In this document: positions 1-15,060 of the stretch, in pieces
Layout of the letters: each line of letters opens with the position of its first letter
Numbering within the stretch: position 1 is the first letter of the stretch
Assembly: GCA_963966185.1 (NCBI GenBank)
Contig: CAWZYM010000126.1
Location: 621,001 to 685,000 of the forward strand
Origin: Rhabditoides inermis
Taxonomy: Eukaryota > Nematoda > Chromadorea > Rhabditida > Rhabditidae
DNA length: 64,000 nucleotides
Direction: 5' to 3'
The notes under the pieces: generated by a model
The model's database searches: none
Seen by the model: only the letters and a program-made list of their open reading frames with translations
What the model was told of the DNA's origin: nothing
Position numbers and translations under genes: made by a program

Positions 1-3000
1 CGAGTGTTGTGGTGCAGGTTTTGCCAATTTTCCTCATCCTTGGTAGTGACTGCGAGTGTTTAATATACTGTCACAAGCCTTTTGAGTGTTGTGAAGCAGG
101 TTTTGCCAATTTTCCTCATTCTTGGTAGGGACTGCGAGTGTTTTATTATATTGTCACAAGCCTCTTGAGTGTTGAAGTGCAGGTTTTGTCAATTTTCCTC
201 ATCCTTGGTAGGGACTGGGATTGTTTAATATATTGTCACAAGCCTTTCGAGTGTTGTGGTGCAAGTTTTGTCAGTTTTCCTCATCCTTGGTAGGGTCTGC
301 GGGTGTTCAATTTATTGTCACAAGCGTTTTGAGTGTTGTGGTGCAGGTTTTGTCAGTTTTCCTCATCCTTGGTAGGGACTGCGGGTGTATAATATATCGT
401 CACAAGTCACTTGAGTGTTGTGGTGCAGGTTTTGTCAATTTTCCTCATCCTTGGTAGGGACTGCGAGTGTTTTATTATATCGTCACAAGCCTTTTGAGTG
501 TTGTAGTGCAGGTTTTGTCAATTTTCCTCATCCTTGGTAGGGACTGGGAATGTTTAATATATTGTCACAAGCCTTTCGAGTGTTGTGGTGCAGGTTTTGT
601 CAGTTTTCCTCATCCTTGGTAGGGTCTGCGGGTGTTTAATATATTGTCACAAGCCTCTTGAGTGTTGTAGTGCAGGTTTTGTCAATTTTCCTCATCCTTG
701 GTAAGGACTGGGAGTGTTTAGTATATTGTCACAAGCCTCTCGAGTGTTGTGGTGCAGGTTTTGCCAATTTTCCTCATCCTTGGTAGGGACTGCGGGTGTA
801 TAATATATCGTCACTAGCCACTTGAGTGTTGTGAAGCAGGTTTTGCCAATTTTCCTCATTCTTGGTAGGGACTGCGAGTGTTTAGTATATTGTCACAAGC
901 CTCTCGAATGTTGTGGTGTAGGTTTTGTCATTTTTCCTCATCCTTGGTAGGGTCTGCGGGTGTTTAGTTTATTGTCACAAGCCTCTTGAGTGTTGTAGTG
1001 CAGGTTTTGTCAATTTTCCTCATCCTTGGTAGGGACTGGGAGTGTTTAATATATTGTCACAAGCTTTTTGAAAGTTATAGTGTAGGTTTTGTCAGTTTTC
1101 CTCATCCTTGGTAGGGACTGCGGGTGTATAATATATCGTCACAAGCCACTTGAGTGTTGTGGTGCAGGTTTTTTGTTAATTTTCCTCATCCTTGGTAGGG
1201 ACTGCGAGTGTTTTATTATATCGTCACAAGCCTTTTGAGTGTTGTAGTGCAGGTTTTGTCAATTTTCCTCATCCTTGGTAGGGACTGGGAATGTTTAATA
1301 TATTGTCACAAGCCTTTCGAGTGTTGTGGTGCAGGTTTTGTCAGTTTTCCTCATCCTTGGTAGGGTCTGCGGGTGTTTAATATATTGTCACAAGCCTCTT
1401 GAGTGTTGTAGTGCAGGTTTTGTCAATTTTCCTCATCCTTGGTAGGGACTGGGAGTGTTCAGTATATTGTCACAAGCCTCTCGAGTGTTGTGGTGCAGGT
1501 TTTGCCAATTTTCCTCATCCTTGGTAGGGACTGCGGGTGTATAATATATCGTCACTAGCCACTTGAGTGTTGTGGTGCAGGTTTTGTCAATTTTCCTCAT
1601 CCTTGGTAGGGACTGGGAGTGTTTAATATATTGTCACAAGCCTTTTGAAAGTTATAGTGTAGGTTTTGTCAGTTTTCCTCATCCTTGGTAGGGACTGCGG
1701 GTGTATAATATATCGTCACAAGCCACTTGAGTGTTGTGGTGCAGGTTTTGTCAATTTTCCTCGTCCTTGGTAGGGACTGGGACTGTTTAGTATATTGTCA
1801 CAAGCCTCTCGAGTGTTGTGGTGCAGGTTTTGCCAATTTTCCTCATCCTTGGTAGTGACTGCGAGTGTTTAATATACTGTCACAAGCCTTTTGAGTGTTG
1901 TGAAGCAGGTTTTGCCAATTTTCCTCATTCTTGGTAGGGACTGCGAGTGTTTTATTATATTGTCACAAGCCTCTTGAGTGTTGAAGTGCAGGTTTTGTCA
2001 TTTTTCCTCATCCTTGGTAAGGACTGGGAGTGTTTAGTATATTGTCACAAGCCTCTCGAGTGTTGTGGTGCAGGTTTTGCCAATTTTCCTCATCCTTGGT
2101 AGGGACTGCGGGTGTTTAGTTTATTGTCACAAGCCTCTTGAGTGTTGTAGTGCAGGTTTTGTCAATTTTCCTCATCCTTGGTAGGGACTGGGAGTGTTTA
2201 ATATATTGTCACAAGCCTTTTGAAAGTTATAGTGTAGGTTTTGTCAGTTTTCCTCATCCTTGGTAGGGACTGCGGGTGTATAATATATCGTCACAAGCCA
2301 CTTGAGTGTTGTGGTGCAGGTTTTTTGTCAATTTTCCTCATCCTTGGTAGGGACTGGGAATGTTTAATATATTGTCACAAGCCTTTCGAGTGTTGTGGTG
2401 CAGGTTTTGTCAGTTTTCCTCATCCTTGAGAGGGTCTGCGGGTGTTCAATTTATTGTCACAAGCGTTTTGAGTGTTGTGGTGCAGGTTTTGTCAGTTTTC
2501 CTCATCCTTGGTAGGGACTGCGGGTGTATAATATATCGTCACAAGCCACTTGAGTGTTGTGGTGCAGGTTTTGTCAATTTTCCTCATCCTTGGTAGGGAC
2601 TGCGAGTGTTTTATTATATCGTCACAAGCCTTTTGAGTGTTGTAGTGCAGGTTTTGTCAATTTTCCTCATCCTTGGTAGGGACTGGGAATGTTTAATATA
2701 TTGTCACAAGCCTTTTGAGTGTTGTGGTGCAGGTTTTGTCAGTTTTCCTCATCCTTGGTAGGGTCTGCGGGTGTTTAATATATTGTCACAAGCCTCTTGA
2801 GTGTTGTAGTGCAGGTTTTGTCAACTTTCCTCGTCCTTGGTAGGGACTGGGAATGTTTAGTATATTGTCACAAGCCTCTCGAGTGTTGTGGTGCAGGTTT
2901 TGCCTATTTTCCTCATCCTTGGTAGTGACTGCGAGTGTTTAATATACTGTCACAAGCCTTTTGAGTGTTGTGAAGCAGGTTTTGCCAATTTTCCTCATTC

Positions 3001-4661
3001 TTGGTAGGGACTGCGAGTGTTTTATTATATTGTCACAAGCCTCTTGAGTGTTGAAGTGCAGGTTTTGTCAATTTTCCTCATCCTTGGTAGGGACTGGGAT
3101 TGTTTAATATATTGTCACAAGCCTTTCGAGTGTTGTGGTGCAAGTTTTGTCAGTTTTCCTCATCCTTGGTAGGGTCTGCGGGTGTTCAATTTATTGTCAC
3201 AAGCGTTTTGAGTGTTGTGGTGCAGGTTTTTTCAGTTTTCCTCATCTTTGGTAGGGACTGCGGGTGTATAATATATCGTCACAAGCCACTTGAGTGTTGT
3301 GGTGCAGGTTTTGTCAATTTTCCTCATCCTTGGTAGGGACTGCGAGTGTTTTATTTCATCGTCACAAGCCTTTTGAGTGTTGTAGTGCAGGTTTTGTCAA
3401 TTTTCCTCATCCTTGGTAGGGACTGGGAATGTTTAATATATTGTCACAAGCCTTTTGAGTATTATAGTGTAGGTTTTGTCAGTTTTCCTCATCCTTGGTA
3501 GGGACTGCGGGTGTATAATATATTGTCACAAGCCACTTGAGTGTTGTGGTGCAGGTTTTGTCAGTTTTCCTCATCCTTGGTAGGGTCTGCGGGTGTTTAA
3601 TATATTGTCACAAGCCTCTTGAGTGTTGTAGTGCAGGTTTTGTCAATTTTCCTCATCCTTGGTAGGGACTGGGAGTGTTTAGTAAATTGTCACAAGCCTC
3701 TCGAGTGTTGTGGTGCAGGTTTTTTCAATTTTCCTTATCCTTGGTAGGGACTGGGAATGTTTAATATATTGTCACAAGCCTTTTGAGTGTTGTGGTGCAG
3801 GTTTTGTCAGTTTTCCTCATCCTTGGTAGGGTCTGCGGGTGTTTAATATATTGTCACAAGCCTCTTGAGTGTTGTAGTGCAGGTTTTGTAACTTTCCTCG
3901 TCCTTGGTAGGGACTGGGAATGTTTAGTATATTGTCACAAGCCTCTCGAGTGTTGTGGTGCAGGTTTTGCCAAATTTCCTCATCCTTGGTAGGGTCTACG
4001 GGTGTATAATATATCGTCACAAGCCACTTGAGTGTTGTGGTGCAGGTTTTGTCAATTTTCCTCATCCTTGGTAGGGACTGCGAGTGTTTTATTTCATCGT
4101 CACAAGCCTTTTGAGTGTTGTAGTGCAGGTTTTGTCAATTTTCCTCATCCTTGGTAGGGACTGGGAATGTTTAATATATTGTCACAAGCCTTTTGAGTAT
4201 TATAGTGTAGGTTTTGTCAGTTTTCCTCATCCTTGGTAGGGACTGCGGGTGTATAATATATTGTCACAAGCCACTTGAGTGTTGTGGTGCAGGTTTTGTC
4301 AGTTTTCCTCATCCTTGGTAGGGTCTGCGGGTGTTTAATATATTGTCACAAGCCTCTTGAGTGTTGTAGTGCAGGTTTTGTCAATTTTCCTCATCCTTGG
4401 TAGGGACTGGGAGTGTTTAGTAAATTGTCACAAGCCTCTCGAGTGTTGTGGTGCAGGTTTTTTCAATTTTCCTTATCCTTGGTAGGGACTGGGAATGTTT
4501 AATATATTGTCACAAGCCTTTTGAGTGTTGTGGTGCAGGTTTTGTCAGTTTTCCTCATCCTTGGTAGGGTCTGCGGGTGTTTAATATATTGTCACAAGCC
4601 TCTTGAGTGTTGTAGTGCAGGTTTTGTCAACTTTCCTCGTCCTTGGTAGGGACTGGGAATG

Positions 4662-7600
4662 TTTAGTATATTGTCACAAGCCTCTCGAGTGTTGTGGTGC
4701 AGGTTTTGCCAAATTTCCTCATCCTTGGTAGGGTCTACGGGTGTATAATATATCGTCACAAGCCACTTGAGTTTTGTGGTGCAGGTTTTGTCAATTTTCC
4801 TCAACCTTGGTAGGGACTGCGAGTGTTTAATATACTGTCACACGCTATTTGAGTGTTGTAGTGTAGGTTTTGTCAGTTTTCCTCATCCTTAGTAGGGTAT
4901 GCGGGTGTTTAATATTTTGTCACAAGCCTTTTAAGTGTTGTAGTGTAGGTTTTGTCAGTTTTTCTCATCCTTGGTAGGGACTGCGAGTGTTTAATATACT
5001 GTCACAAGCCTTTTTGAGTGTTGTGAAGCAGGTTTTGCCAATTTTCCTCAATCTTGGTAGGGACTGCGAGTGTTTTATTTTATTGTCACAAGCCTCTTGA
5101 GTGTTGAAGTGCAGGTTTTGTCAATTTTCCTCATCCTTGGTAGGGACTGGGAATGTTTAATATATTGTCACAAGCCTTTCGAGTGTTGTGGTGCAGGTTT
5201 TGTCAGTTTTCCTCATCCTTGGTAGGGACTGCGAATGTATAATATATCGTCACAAGCCACTTGAGTGTTGTGGTGCAGGTTTTGTCAATTTTCCTCATCC
5301 TTGGTAGGGACTGCGAGTGTTTTATTATATCGTCACAAGCCTTTTGAGTGTTGTAGTGCAGGTTTTGTCAATTTTCCTCATCCTTGGTAGGGACTGCGGG
5401 TGTATAATATATTGTCACAAGCCACTTGAGTGTTGTGGTGCAGGTTTTGTCAGTTTTCCTCATCCTTGGTAGGGTCTGCGGGTGTTTAATATATTGTCAC
5501 AAGCCTCTTGAGTGTTGTAGTGCAGGTTTTGTCAATTTTCCTCATCCTTGGTAGGGACTGGGAGTGTTTAGTATCATGTCACAAGCCTCTCGAGTGTTGT
5601 GGTGCAGGTTTTGCCAATTTTCCTCATCCTTGGTAGGGACTGCGGGTGTATAATATATCGTCACTAGCCACTTGAGTGTTGTGGTGCAGGTTTTGTCAAT
5701 TTTCCTCATCCTTGGTAGGGACTGCGAGTGTTTAATATACTGTCACAAGCCTTTTGAGTGTTGTGAAGCAGGTTTTGCCAATTTTCCTCATCCTTGGTAG
5801 GGACTGGGAGTGTTCAATTTATTGTCACAAGCGTTTTGAGTGTTGTGGTGCAAGTTTTGCCAATTTTCCTCATCCTTGGTAGGGACTGCGGGTGTATAAT
5901 ATATCGTCACTAGCCACTTGAGTGTTGTGGTGCAGGTTTTGTCAATTTTCATCATCCTTGGTAGGGACTGCGAGTGTTTAATATACTGTCACAAGCCTTT
6001 TGAGTGTTGTGAAGCAGGTTTTGCCAAGTTTCCTCATTCTTGGTAGGGACTGCGAGTGTTTTATTATATTGTCACAAGCCTCTTGAGTGTTGAAGTGCAG
6101 GTTTTGTCAATTTTCCTCATCCTTGGTAGGGACTGGGATTGTTTAATATATTGTCACAAGCCTTTCGAGTGTTGTGGTGCAAGTTTTGTCAATTTTCCTC
6201 ATCCTTGGTAGGGACTGCGAGTGTTTTATTATATCGTCACAAGCCTTTTGAGTGTTGTAGTGCAGGTTTTGTCAATTTTCCTCATCCTTGGTAGGGACTG
6301 GGAATGTTTAATATATTGTCACAAGCCTTTCGAGTGTTGTGGTGCAGGTTTTGTCAGTTTTCCTCATCCTTGGTAGGGTCTGCGGGTGTTTAATATATTG
6401 TCACAAGCCTCTTGAGTGTTGTAGTGCAGGTTTTGTCAATTTTCCTCATCCTTCGTAAGGACTGGGAGTGTTTAGTATATTGTCACAAGCCTCTCGAGTG
6501 TTGTAGTGCAGGTTTTGTCAGTTTTCCTCATCCTTGGTAGGGACTGCGGGTGTATAATATATCGTCACAAGCCACTTGAGTGTTGTGGTGCAGGTTTTTT
6601 GTCAATTTTCCTCATCCTTGGTAGAGACTGGGAATGTTTAATATATTGTCACAAGCCTTTCGAGTGTTGTGGTGCAGGTTTTGTCAGTTTTCCTCATCCT
6701 TGAGAGGGTCTGCGGGTGTTCAATTTATTGTCACAAGCGTTTTGAGTGTTGTGGTGCAGGTTTTGTCAGTTTTCCTCATCCTTGGTAGGGACTGCGGGTG
6801 TATAATATATCGTCACAAGCCACTTGAGTGTTGTGGTGCAGGTTTTGTCAATTTTCCTCATCCTTGGTAGAAACTGCGAGTGTTTTATTATATCGTCACA
6901 AGCCTTTTGAGTGTTGTAGTGCAGGTTTTGTCAATTTTCCTCATCCTTGGTAGGGACTGGGAGTGTTTAATATATTGTCACAAGCCTTTCGAGTGTTGTG
7001 GTGCAAGTTTTGTCAGTTTTCCTCATCCTTGGTAGGGTCTGCGGGTGTTCAATTTATTGTCACAAGCGTTTTGAGTGTTGTGGTGCAGGTTTTGTCAGTT
7101 TTCCTCATCTTTGGTAGGGACTGCGGGTGTATAATATATCGTCACAAGCCACTTGAGTGTTGTGGTGCAGGTTTTGTCAATTTTCCTCATCCTTGGTAGG
7201 GACTGCGAGTGTTTTATTTCATCGTCACAAGCCTTTTGAGTGTTGTAGTGCAGGTTTTGTCAATTTTCCTCATCCTTGGTAGGGACTGGGAATGTTTAAT
7301 ATATTGTCACAAGCCTTTTGAGTATTATAGTGTAGGTTTTGTCAGTTTTCCTCATCCTTGGTAGGGACTGCGGGTGTATAATATATTGTCACAAGCCACT
7401 TGAGTGTTGTGGTGCAGGTTTTGTCAGTTTTCCTCATCCTTGGTAGGGTCTGCGGGTGTTTAATATATTGTCACAAGCCTCTTGAGTGTTGTAGTGCAGG
7501 TTTTGTCAATTTTCCTCATCCTTGGTAGGGACTGGGAGTGTTTAGTAAATTGTCACAAGCCTCTCGAGTGTTGTGGTGCAGGTTTTGTCAATTTTCCTTA

Positions 7601-9548
7601 TCCTTGGTAGGGACTGGGAATGTTTAATATATTGTCACAAGCCTTTTGAGTGTTGTGGTGCAGGTTTTGTCAGTTTTCCTCATCCTTGGTAGGGTCTGCG
7701 GGTGTTTAGTATATTGTCACAAGCCTCTCGAGTGTTGTGGTGCAGGTTTTGCCAAATTTCCTCATCCTTGGTAGGGTCTACGGGTGTATAATATATCGTC
7801 ACAAGCCACTTGAGTTTTGTGGTGCAGGTTTTGTCAATTTTCCTCAACCTTGGTAGGGACTGCGAGTGTTTAATATACTGTCACACGCTATTTGAGTGTT
7901 GTAGTGTAGGTTTTGTCAGTTTTCCTCATCCTTAGTAGGGTATGCGGGTGTTTAATATTTTGTCACAAGCCTTTTAAGTGTTGTAGTGTAGGTTTTGTCA
8001 GTTTTTCTCATCCTTGGTAGGGACTGCGAGTGTTTAATATACTGTCACAAGCCTTTTTGAGTGTTGTGAAGCAGGTTTTGCCAATTTTCCTCAATCTTGG
8101 TAGGGACTGCGAGTGTTTTATTTTATTGTCACAAGCCTCTTGAGTGTTGAAGTGCAGGTTTTGTCAATTTTCCTCATCCTTGGTAGGGACTGGGAATGTT
8201 TAATATATTGTCACAAGCCTTTCGAGTGTTGTGGTGCAGGTTTTGTCAGTTTTCCTCATCCTTGGTAGGGACTGCGAATGTATAATATATCGTCACAAGC
8301 CACTTGAGTGTTGTGGTGCAGGTTTTGTCAATTTTCCTCATCCTTGGTAGGGACTGCGAGTGTTTTATTATATCGTCACAAGCCTTTTGAGTGTTGTAGT
8401 GCAGGTTTTGTCAATTTTCCTCATCCTTGGTAGGGACTGCGGGTGTATAATATATTGTCACAAGCCACTTGAGTGTTGTGGTGCAGGTTTTGTCAGTTTT
8501 CCTCATCCTTGGTAGGGTCTGCGGGTGTTTAATATATTGTCACAAGCCTCTTGAGTGTTGTAGTGCAGGTTTTGTCAATTTTCCTCATCCTTGGTAGGGA
8601 CTGGGAGTGTTTAGTATATTGTCACAAGCCTCTCGAGTGTTGTGGTGCAGGTTTTGCCAATTTTCCTCATCCTTGGTAGGGACTGCGGGTGTATAATATA
8701 TCGTCACTAGCCACTTGAGTGTTGTGGTGCAGGTTTTGTCAATTTTCCTCATCCTTGGTAGGGACTGCGAGTGTTTAATATACTGTCACAAGCCTTTTGA
8801 GTGTTGTGAAGCAGGTTTTGCCAATTTTCCTCATCCTTGGTAGGGACTGGGAGTGTTCAATTTATTGTCACAAGCGTTTTGAGTGTTGTGGTGCAAGTTT
8901 TGCCAATTTTCCTCATCCTTGGTAGGGACTGCGGGTGTATAATATATCGTCACTAGCCACTTGAGTGTTGTGGTGCAGGTTTTGTCAATTTTCCTCATCC
9001 TTGGTAGGGACTGCGAGTGTTTAATATACTGTCACAAGCCTTTTGAGTGTTGTGAAGCAGGTTTTGCCAATTTTCCTCATTCTTGGTAGGGACTGCGAGT
9101 GTTTTATTATATTGTCACAAGCCTCTTGAGTGTTGAAGTGCAGGTTTTGTCAATTTTCCTCATCCTTGGTAGGGACTGGGATTGTTTAATATATTGTCAC
9201 AAGCCTTTCGAGTGTTGTGGTGCAAGTTTTGTCAATTTTCCTCATCCTTGGTAGGGACTGCGAGTGTTTTATTATATCGTCACAAGCCTTTTGAGTGTTG
9301 TAGTGCAGGTTTTGTCAATTTTCCTCATCCTTGGTAGGGACTGGGAATGTTTAATATATTGTCACAAGCCTTTCGAGTGTTGTGGTGCAGGTTTTGTCAG
9401 TTTTCCTCATCCTTGGTAGGGTCTGCGGGTGTTTAATATATTGTCACAAGCCTCTTGAGTGTTGTAGTGCAGGTTTTGTCAATTTTCCTCATCCTTGGTA
9501 AGGACTGGGAGTGTTTAGTATATTGTCACAAGCCTCTCGAGTGTTGTG
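4662..9548. repeat. Duplicated satellite segment, 3043-bp spacing
   Basis: About 1.84 kb (4662-6505) recurs at 7705-9548, shifted by 3043 bp, which is about 37 monomers. Rare marker variants match in order, for example CACACGCTATTT at 4839-4850 and again at 7882-7893, and the AATATTTTGTCACAAGCC monomer that follows each. A few point differences separate the copies (GTATCATGTC at 5572 against GTATATTGTC in the other copy). Boundaries are approximate. Confidence 0.75.
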
Positions 9549-12500
9549 GTGCAGGTTTTGCCAATTTTCCTCATCCTTGGTAGGGACTGCGGGTGTATAA
9601 TATATCGTCACTAGCCACTTGAGTGTTGTGAAGCAGGTTTTGCCAATTTTCCTCATTCTTGGTAGGGACTGCGAGTGTTTAGTATATTGTCACAAGCCTC
9701 TCGAATGTTGTGGTGCAGGTTTTGTCATTTTTCCTCATCCTTGGTAGGGTCTGCGGGTGTTTAGTTTATTGTCACAAGCCTCTTGAGTGTTGTAGTGCAG
9801 GTTTTGTCAATTTTCCTCATCCTTGGTAGGGACTGGGAGTGTTTAATATTTTGTCACAAGCCTTTTGAAAGTTATAGTGTAGGTTTTGTCAGTTTTCCTC
9901 ATCCTTGGTAGGGACTGCGGGTGTATAATATATCGTCACAAGCCACTTGAGTGTTGTGGTGCAGGTTTTTTGTCAATTTTCCTCATCCTTGGTAGAGACT
10001 GGGAATGTTTAATATATTGTCACAAGCCTTTCGAGTGTTGTGGTGCAGGTTTTGTCAGTTTTCCTCATCCTTGAGAGGGTCTGCGGGTGTTCAATTTATT
10101 GTCACAAGCGTTTTGAGTGTTGTGGTGCAGGTTTTGTCAGTTTTCCTCATCCTTGGTAGGGACTGCGGGTGTATAATATATCGTCACAAGCCACTTGAGT
10201 GTTGTGGTGCAGGTTTTGTCAATTTTCCTCATCCTTGGTAGGGACTGCGAGTGTTTTTATTATATCGTCACAAGCCTTTTGAGTGTTGTAGTGCAGGTTT
10301 TGTCAATTTTCCTTATCCTTGGTAGGGACTGGGAATGTTTAATATATTGTCACAAGCCTTTTGAGTGTTGTGGTGCAGGTTTTGTCAGTTTTCCTCATCC
10401 TTGGTAGGGTCTGCGGGTGTTTAATATATTGTCACAAGCCTCTTGAGTGTTGTAGTGCAGGTTTTGTCTACTTTCCTCGTCCTTGGTAGGGACTGGGAAT
10501 GTTTAGTATATTGTCACAAGCCTCTCGAGTGTTGTGGTGCAGGTTTTGCCAATTTTCCTCATCCTTGGTAGTGACTGCGAGTGTTTAATATACTGTCACA
10601 AGCCTTTTGAGTGTTGTGAAGCAGGTTTTGCCAATTTTCCTCATTCTTGGTAGGGACTGCGAGTGTTTTATTATATTGTCACAAGCCTCTTGAGTGTTGT
10701 AATGCAGGTTTTGTCAACTTTCCTCGTCCTTGGTAGGGACTGGGAATGTTTAGTATATTGTCACAAGCCTCTCGAGTGTTGTGGTGCAGGTTTTGCCAAT
10801 TTTCCTCATCCTTGGTAGTGACTGCGAGTGTTTAATATACTGTCACAAGCCTTTTGAGTGTTGTGAAGCAGGTTTTGCCAATTTTCCTCATTCTTGGTAG
10901 GGACTGCGAGTGTTTTATTATATTGTCACAAGCCTCTTGAGTGTTGTAATGCAGGTTTTGTCAACTTTCCTCGTCCTTGGTAGGGACTGCGGGTGTATAA
11001 TATATCGTCACTAGCCACTTGAGTGTTGTGGTGCAGGTTTTGTCAATTTTCCTCATCCTTGGTAGGGACTGCGAGTGTTTAATATACTGTCACAAGCCTT
11101 TTGAGTGTTGTGAAGCAGGTTTTGCCAATTTTCCTCATTCTTGGTAGGGACTGCGAGTGTTTTATTATATTGTCACAAGCCTCTTGAGTGTTGAAGTGCA
11201 GGTTTTGTCAATTTTCCTCATCCTTGGTAGGGACTGGGATTGTTTAATATATTGTCACAAGCCTTTCGAGTGTTGTGGTGCAAGTTTTGTCAATTTTCCT
11301 CATCCTTGGTAGGGACTGCGAGTGTTTTATTATATCGTCACAAGCCTTTTGAGTGTTGTAGTGCAGGTTTTGTCAATTTTCCTCATCCTTGGTAGGGACT
11401 GGGAATGTTTAATATATTGTCACAAGCCTTTCGAGTGTTGTGGTGCAGGTTTTGTCAGTTTTCCTCATCCTTGGTAGGGTCTGCGGGTGTTTAATATATT
11501 GTCACAAGCCTCTTGAGTGTTGTAGTGCAGGTTTTGTCAATTTTCCTCATCCTTGGTAAGGACTGGGAGTGTTTAGTATATTGTCACAAGCCTCTCGAGT
11601 GTTGTGGTGCAGGTTTTGCCAATTTTCCTCATCCTTGGTAGGGACTGCGGGTGTATAATATATCGTCACTAGCCACTTGAGTGTTGTGAAGCAGGTTTTG
11701 CCAATTTTCCTCATTCTTGGTAGGGACTGCGAGTGTTTAGTATATTGTCACAAGCCTCTCGAATGTTGTGGTGCAGGTTTTGTCATTTTTCCTCATCCTT
11801 GGTAGGGTCTGCGGGTGTTTAGTTTATTGTCACAAGCCTCTTGAGTGTTGTAGTGCAGGTTTTGTCAATTTTCCTCATCCTTGGTAGGGACTGGGAGTGT
11901 TTAATATTTTGTCACAAGCCTTTTGAAAGTTATAGTGTAGGTTTTGTCAGTTTTCCTCATCCTTGGTAGGGACTGCGGGTGTATAATATATCGTCACAAG
12001 CCACTTGAGTGTTGTGGTGCAGGTTTTTTGTCAATTTTCCTCATCCTTGGTAGAGACTGGGAATGTTTAATATATTGTCACAAGCCTTTCGAGTGTTGTG
12101 GTGCAGGTTTTGTCAGTTTTCCTCATCCTTGAGAGGGTCTGCGGGTGTTCAATTTATTGTCACAAGCGTTTTGAGTGTTGTGGTGCAGGTTTTGTCAGTT
12201 TTCCTCATCCTTGGTAGGGACTGCGGGTGTATAATATATCGTCACAAGCCACTTGAGTGTTGTGGTGCAGGTTTTGTCAATTTTCCTCATCCTTGGTAGG
12301 GACTGCGAGTGTTTTTATTATATCGTCACAAGCCTTTTGAGTGTTGTAGTGCAGGTTTTGTCAATTTTCCTTATCCTTGGTAGGGACTGGGAATGTTTAA
12401 TATATTGTCACAAGCCTTTTGAGTGTTGTGGTGCAGGTTTTGTCAGTTTTCCTCATCCTTGGTAGGGTCTGCGGGTGTTTAATATATTGTCACAAGCCTC

Positions 12501-15060
12501 TTGAGTGTTGTAGTGCAGGTTTTGTCAACTTTCCTCGTCCTTGGTAGGGACTGGGAATGTTTAGTATATTGTCACAAGCCTCTCGAGTGTTGTGGTGCAG
12601 GTTTTGCCAATTTTCCTCATCCTTGGTAGTGACTGCGAGTGTTTAATATACTGTCACAAGCCTTTTGAGTGTTGTGAAGCAGGTTTTGCCAATTTTCCTC
12701 ATTCTTGGTAGGGACTGCGAGTGTTTTATTATATTGTCACAAGCCTCTTGAGTGTTGTAATGCAGGTTTTGTCAACTTTCCTCGTCCTTGGTAGGGACTG
12801 GGAATGTTTAGTATATTGTCACAAGCCTCTCGAGTGTTGTGGTGCAGGTTTTGCCAATTTTCCTCATCCTTGGTAGTGACTGCGAGTGTTTAATATACTG
12901 TCACAAGCCTTTTGAGTGTTGTGAAGCAGGTTTTGCCAATTTTCCTCATTCTTGGTAGGGACTGCGAGTGTTTTATTATATTGTCACAAGCCTCTTGAGT
13001 GTTGTAATGCAGGTTTTGTCAACTTTCCTCGTCCTTGGTAGGGACTGCGGGTGTATAATATATCGTCACTAGCCACTTGAGTGTTGTGGTGCAGGTTTTG
13101 TCAATTTTCCTCATCCTTGGTAGGGACTGCGAGTGTTTAATATACTGTCACAAGCCTTTTGAGTGTTGTGAAGCAGGTTTTGCCAATTTTCCTCATTCTT
13201 GGTAGGGACTGCGAGTGTTTTATTATATTGTCACAAGCCTCTTGAGTGTTGAAGTGCAGGTTTTGTCAATTTTCCTCATCCTTGGTAGGGACTGGGATTG
13301 TTTAATATATTGTCACAAGCCTTTCGAGTGTTGTGGTGCAAGTTTTGTCAATTTTCCTCATCCTTGGTAGGGACTGCGAGTGTTTTATTATATCGTCACA
13401 AGCCTTTTGAGTGTTGTAGTGCAGGTTTTGTCAATTTTCCTCATCCTTGGTAGGGACTGGGAATGTTTAATATATTGTCACAAGCCTTTCGAGTGTTGTG
13501 GTGCAGGTTTTGTCAGTTTTCCTCATCCTTGGTAGGGTCTGCGGGTGTTTAATATATTGTCACAAGCCTCTTGAGTGTTGTAGTGCAGGTTTTGTCAATT
13601 TTCCTCATCCTTGGTAAGGACTGGGAGTGTTTAGTATATTGTCACAAGCCTCTCGAGTGTTGTGGTGCAGGTTTTGCCAATTTTCCTCATCCTTGGTAGG
13701 GACTGCGGGTGTATAATATATCGTCACTAGCCACTTGAGTGTTGTGAAGCAGGTTTTGCCAATTTTCCTCATTCTTGGTAGGGACTGCGAGTGTTTAGTA
13801 TATTGTCACAAGCCTCTCGAATGTTGTGGTGCAGGTTTTGTCATTTTTCCTCATCCTTGGTAGGGTCTGCGGGTGTTTAGTTTATTGTCACAAGCCTCTT
13901 GAGTGTTGTAGTGCAGGTTTTGTCAATTTTCCTCATCCTTGGTAGGGACTGGGAGTGTTTAATATTTTGTCACAAGCCTTTTGAAAGTTATAGTGTAGGT
14001 TTTGTCAGTTTTCCTCATCCTTGGTAGGGACTGCGGGTGTATAATATATCGTCACAAGCCACTTGAGTGTTGTGGTGCAGGTTTTTTGTCAATTTTCCTC
14101 ATCCTTGGTAGAGACTGGGAATGTTTAATATATTGTCACAAGCCTTTCGAGTGTTGTGGTGCAGGTTTTGTCAGTTTTCCTCATCCTTGAGAGGGTCTGC
14201 GGGTGTTCAATTTATTGTCACAAGCGTTTTGAGTGTTGTGGTGCAGGTTTTGTCAGTTTTCCTCATCCTTGGTAGGGACTGCGGGTGTATAATATATCGT
14301 CACAAGCCACTTGAGTGTTGTGGTGCAGGTTTTGTCAATTTTCCTCATCCTTGGTAGGGACTGCGAGTGTTTTTATTATATCGTCACAAGCCTTTTGAGT
14401 GTTGTAGTGCAGGTTTTGTCAATTTTCCTTATCCTTGGTAGGGACTGGGAATGTTTAATATATTGTCACAAGCCTTTTGAGTGTTGTGGTGCAGGTTTTG
14501 TCAGTTTTCCTCATCCTTGGTAGGGTCTGCGGGTGTTTAATATATTGTCACAAGCCTCTTGAGTGTTGTAGTGCAGGTTTTGTCAACTTTCCTCGTCCTT
14601 GGTAGGGACTGGGAATGTTTAGTATATTGTCACAAGCCTCTCGAGTGTTGTGGTGCAGGTTTTGCCAATTTTCCTCATCCTTGGTAGTGACTGCGAGTGT
14701 TTAATATACTGTCACAAGCCTTTTGAGTGTTGTGAAGCAGGTTTTGCCAATTTTCCTCATTCTTGGTAGGGACTGCGAGTGTTTTATTATATTGTCACAA
14801 GCCTCTTGAGTGTTGTAATGCAGGTTTTGTCAACTTTCCTCGTCCTTGGTAGGGACTGGGAATGTTTAGTATATTGTCACAAGCCTCTCGAGTGTTGTGG
14901 TGCAGGTTTTGCCAATTTTCCTCATCCTTGGTAGTGACTGCGAGTGTTTAATATACTGTCACAAGCCTTTTGAGTGTTGTGAAGCAGGTTTTGCCAATTT
15001 TCCTCATTCTTGGTAGGGACTGCGAGTGTTTTATTATATTGTCACAAGCCTCTTGAGTGT
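8931..15060. repeat. 2058-bp higher-order repeat, three copies
   Basis: Three consecutive copies (8931-10988, 10989-13046, 13047 to about 15060) with an exact period of 2058 bp, or 25 monomers. Specific variants recur at this spacing: the TTGTAATGCAGG monomer, the CTTGAGAGGG monomer, the GTTTTTATTATATC monomer and the TTTTTTGTCAATT monomer. The first two copies look almost identical; the third changes to other variants near 15050. This is the clearest recent amplification in the window. Confidence 0.85.
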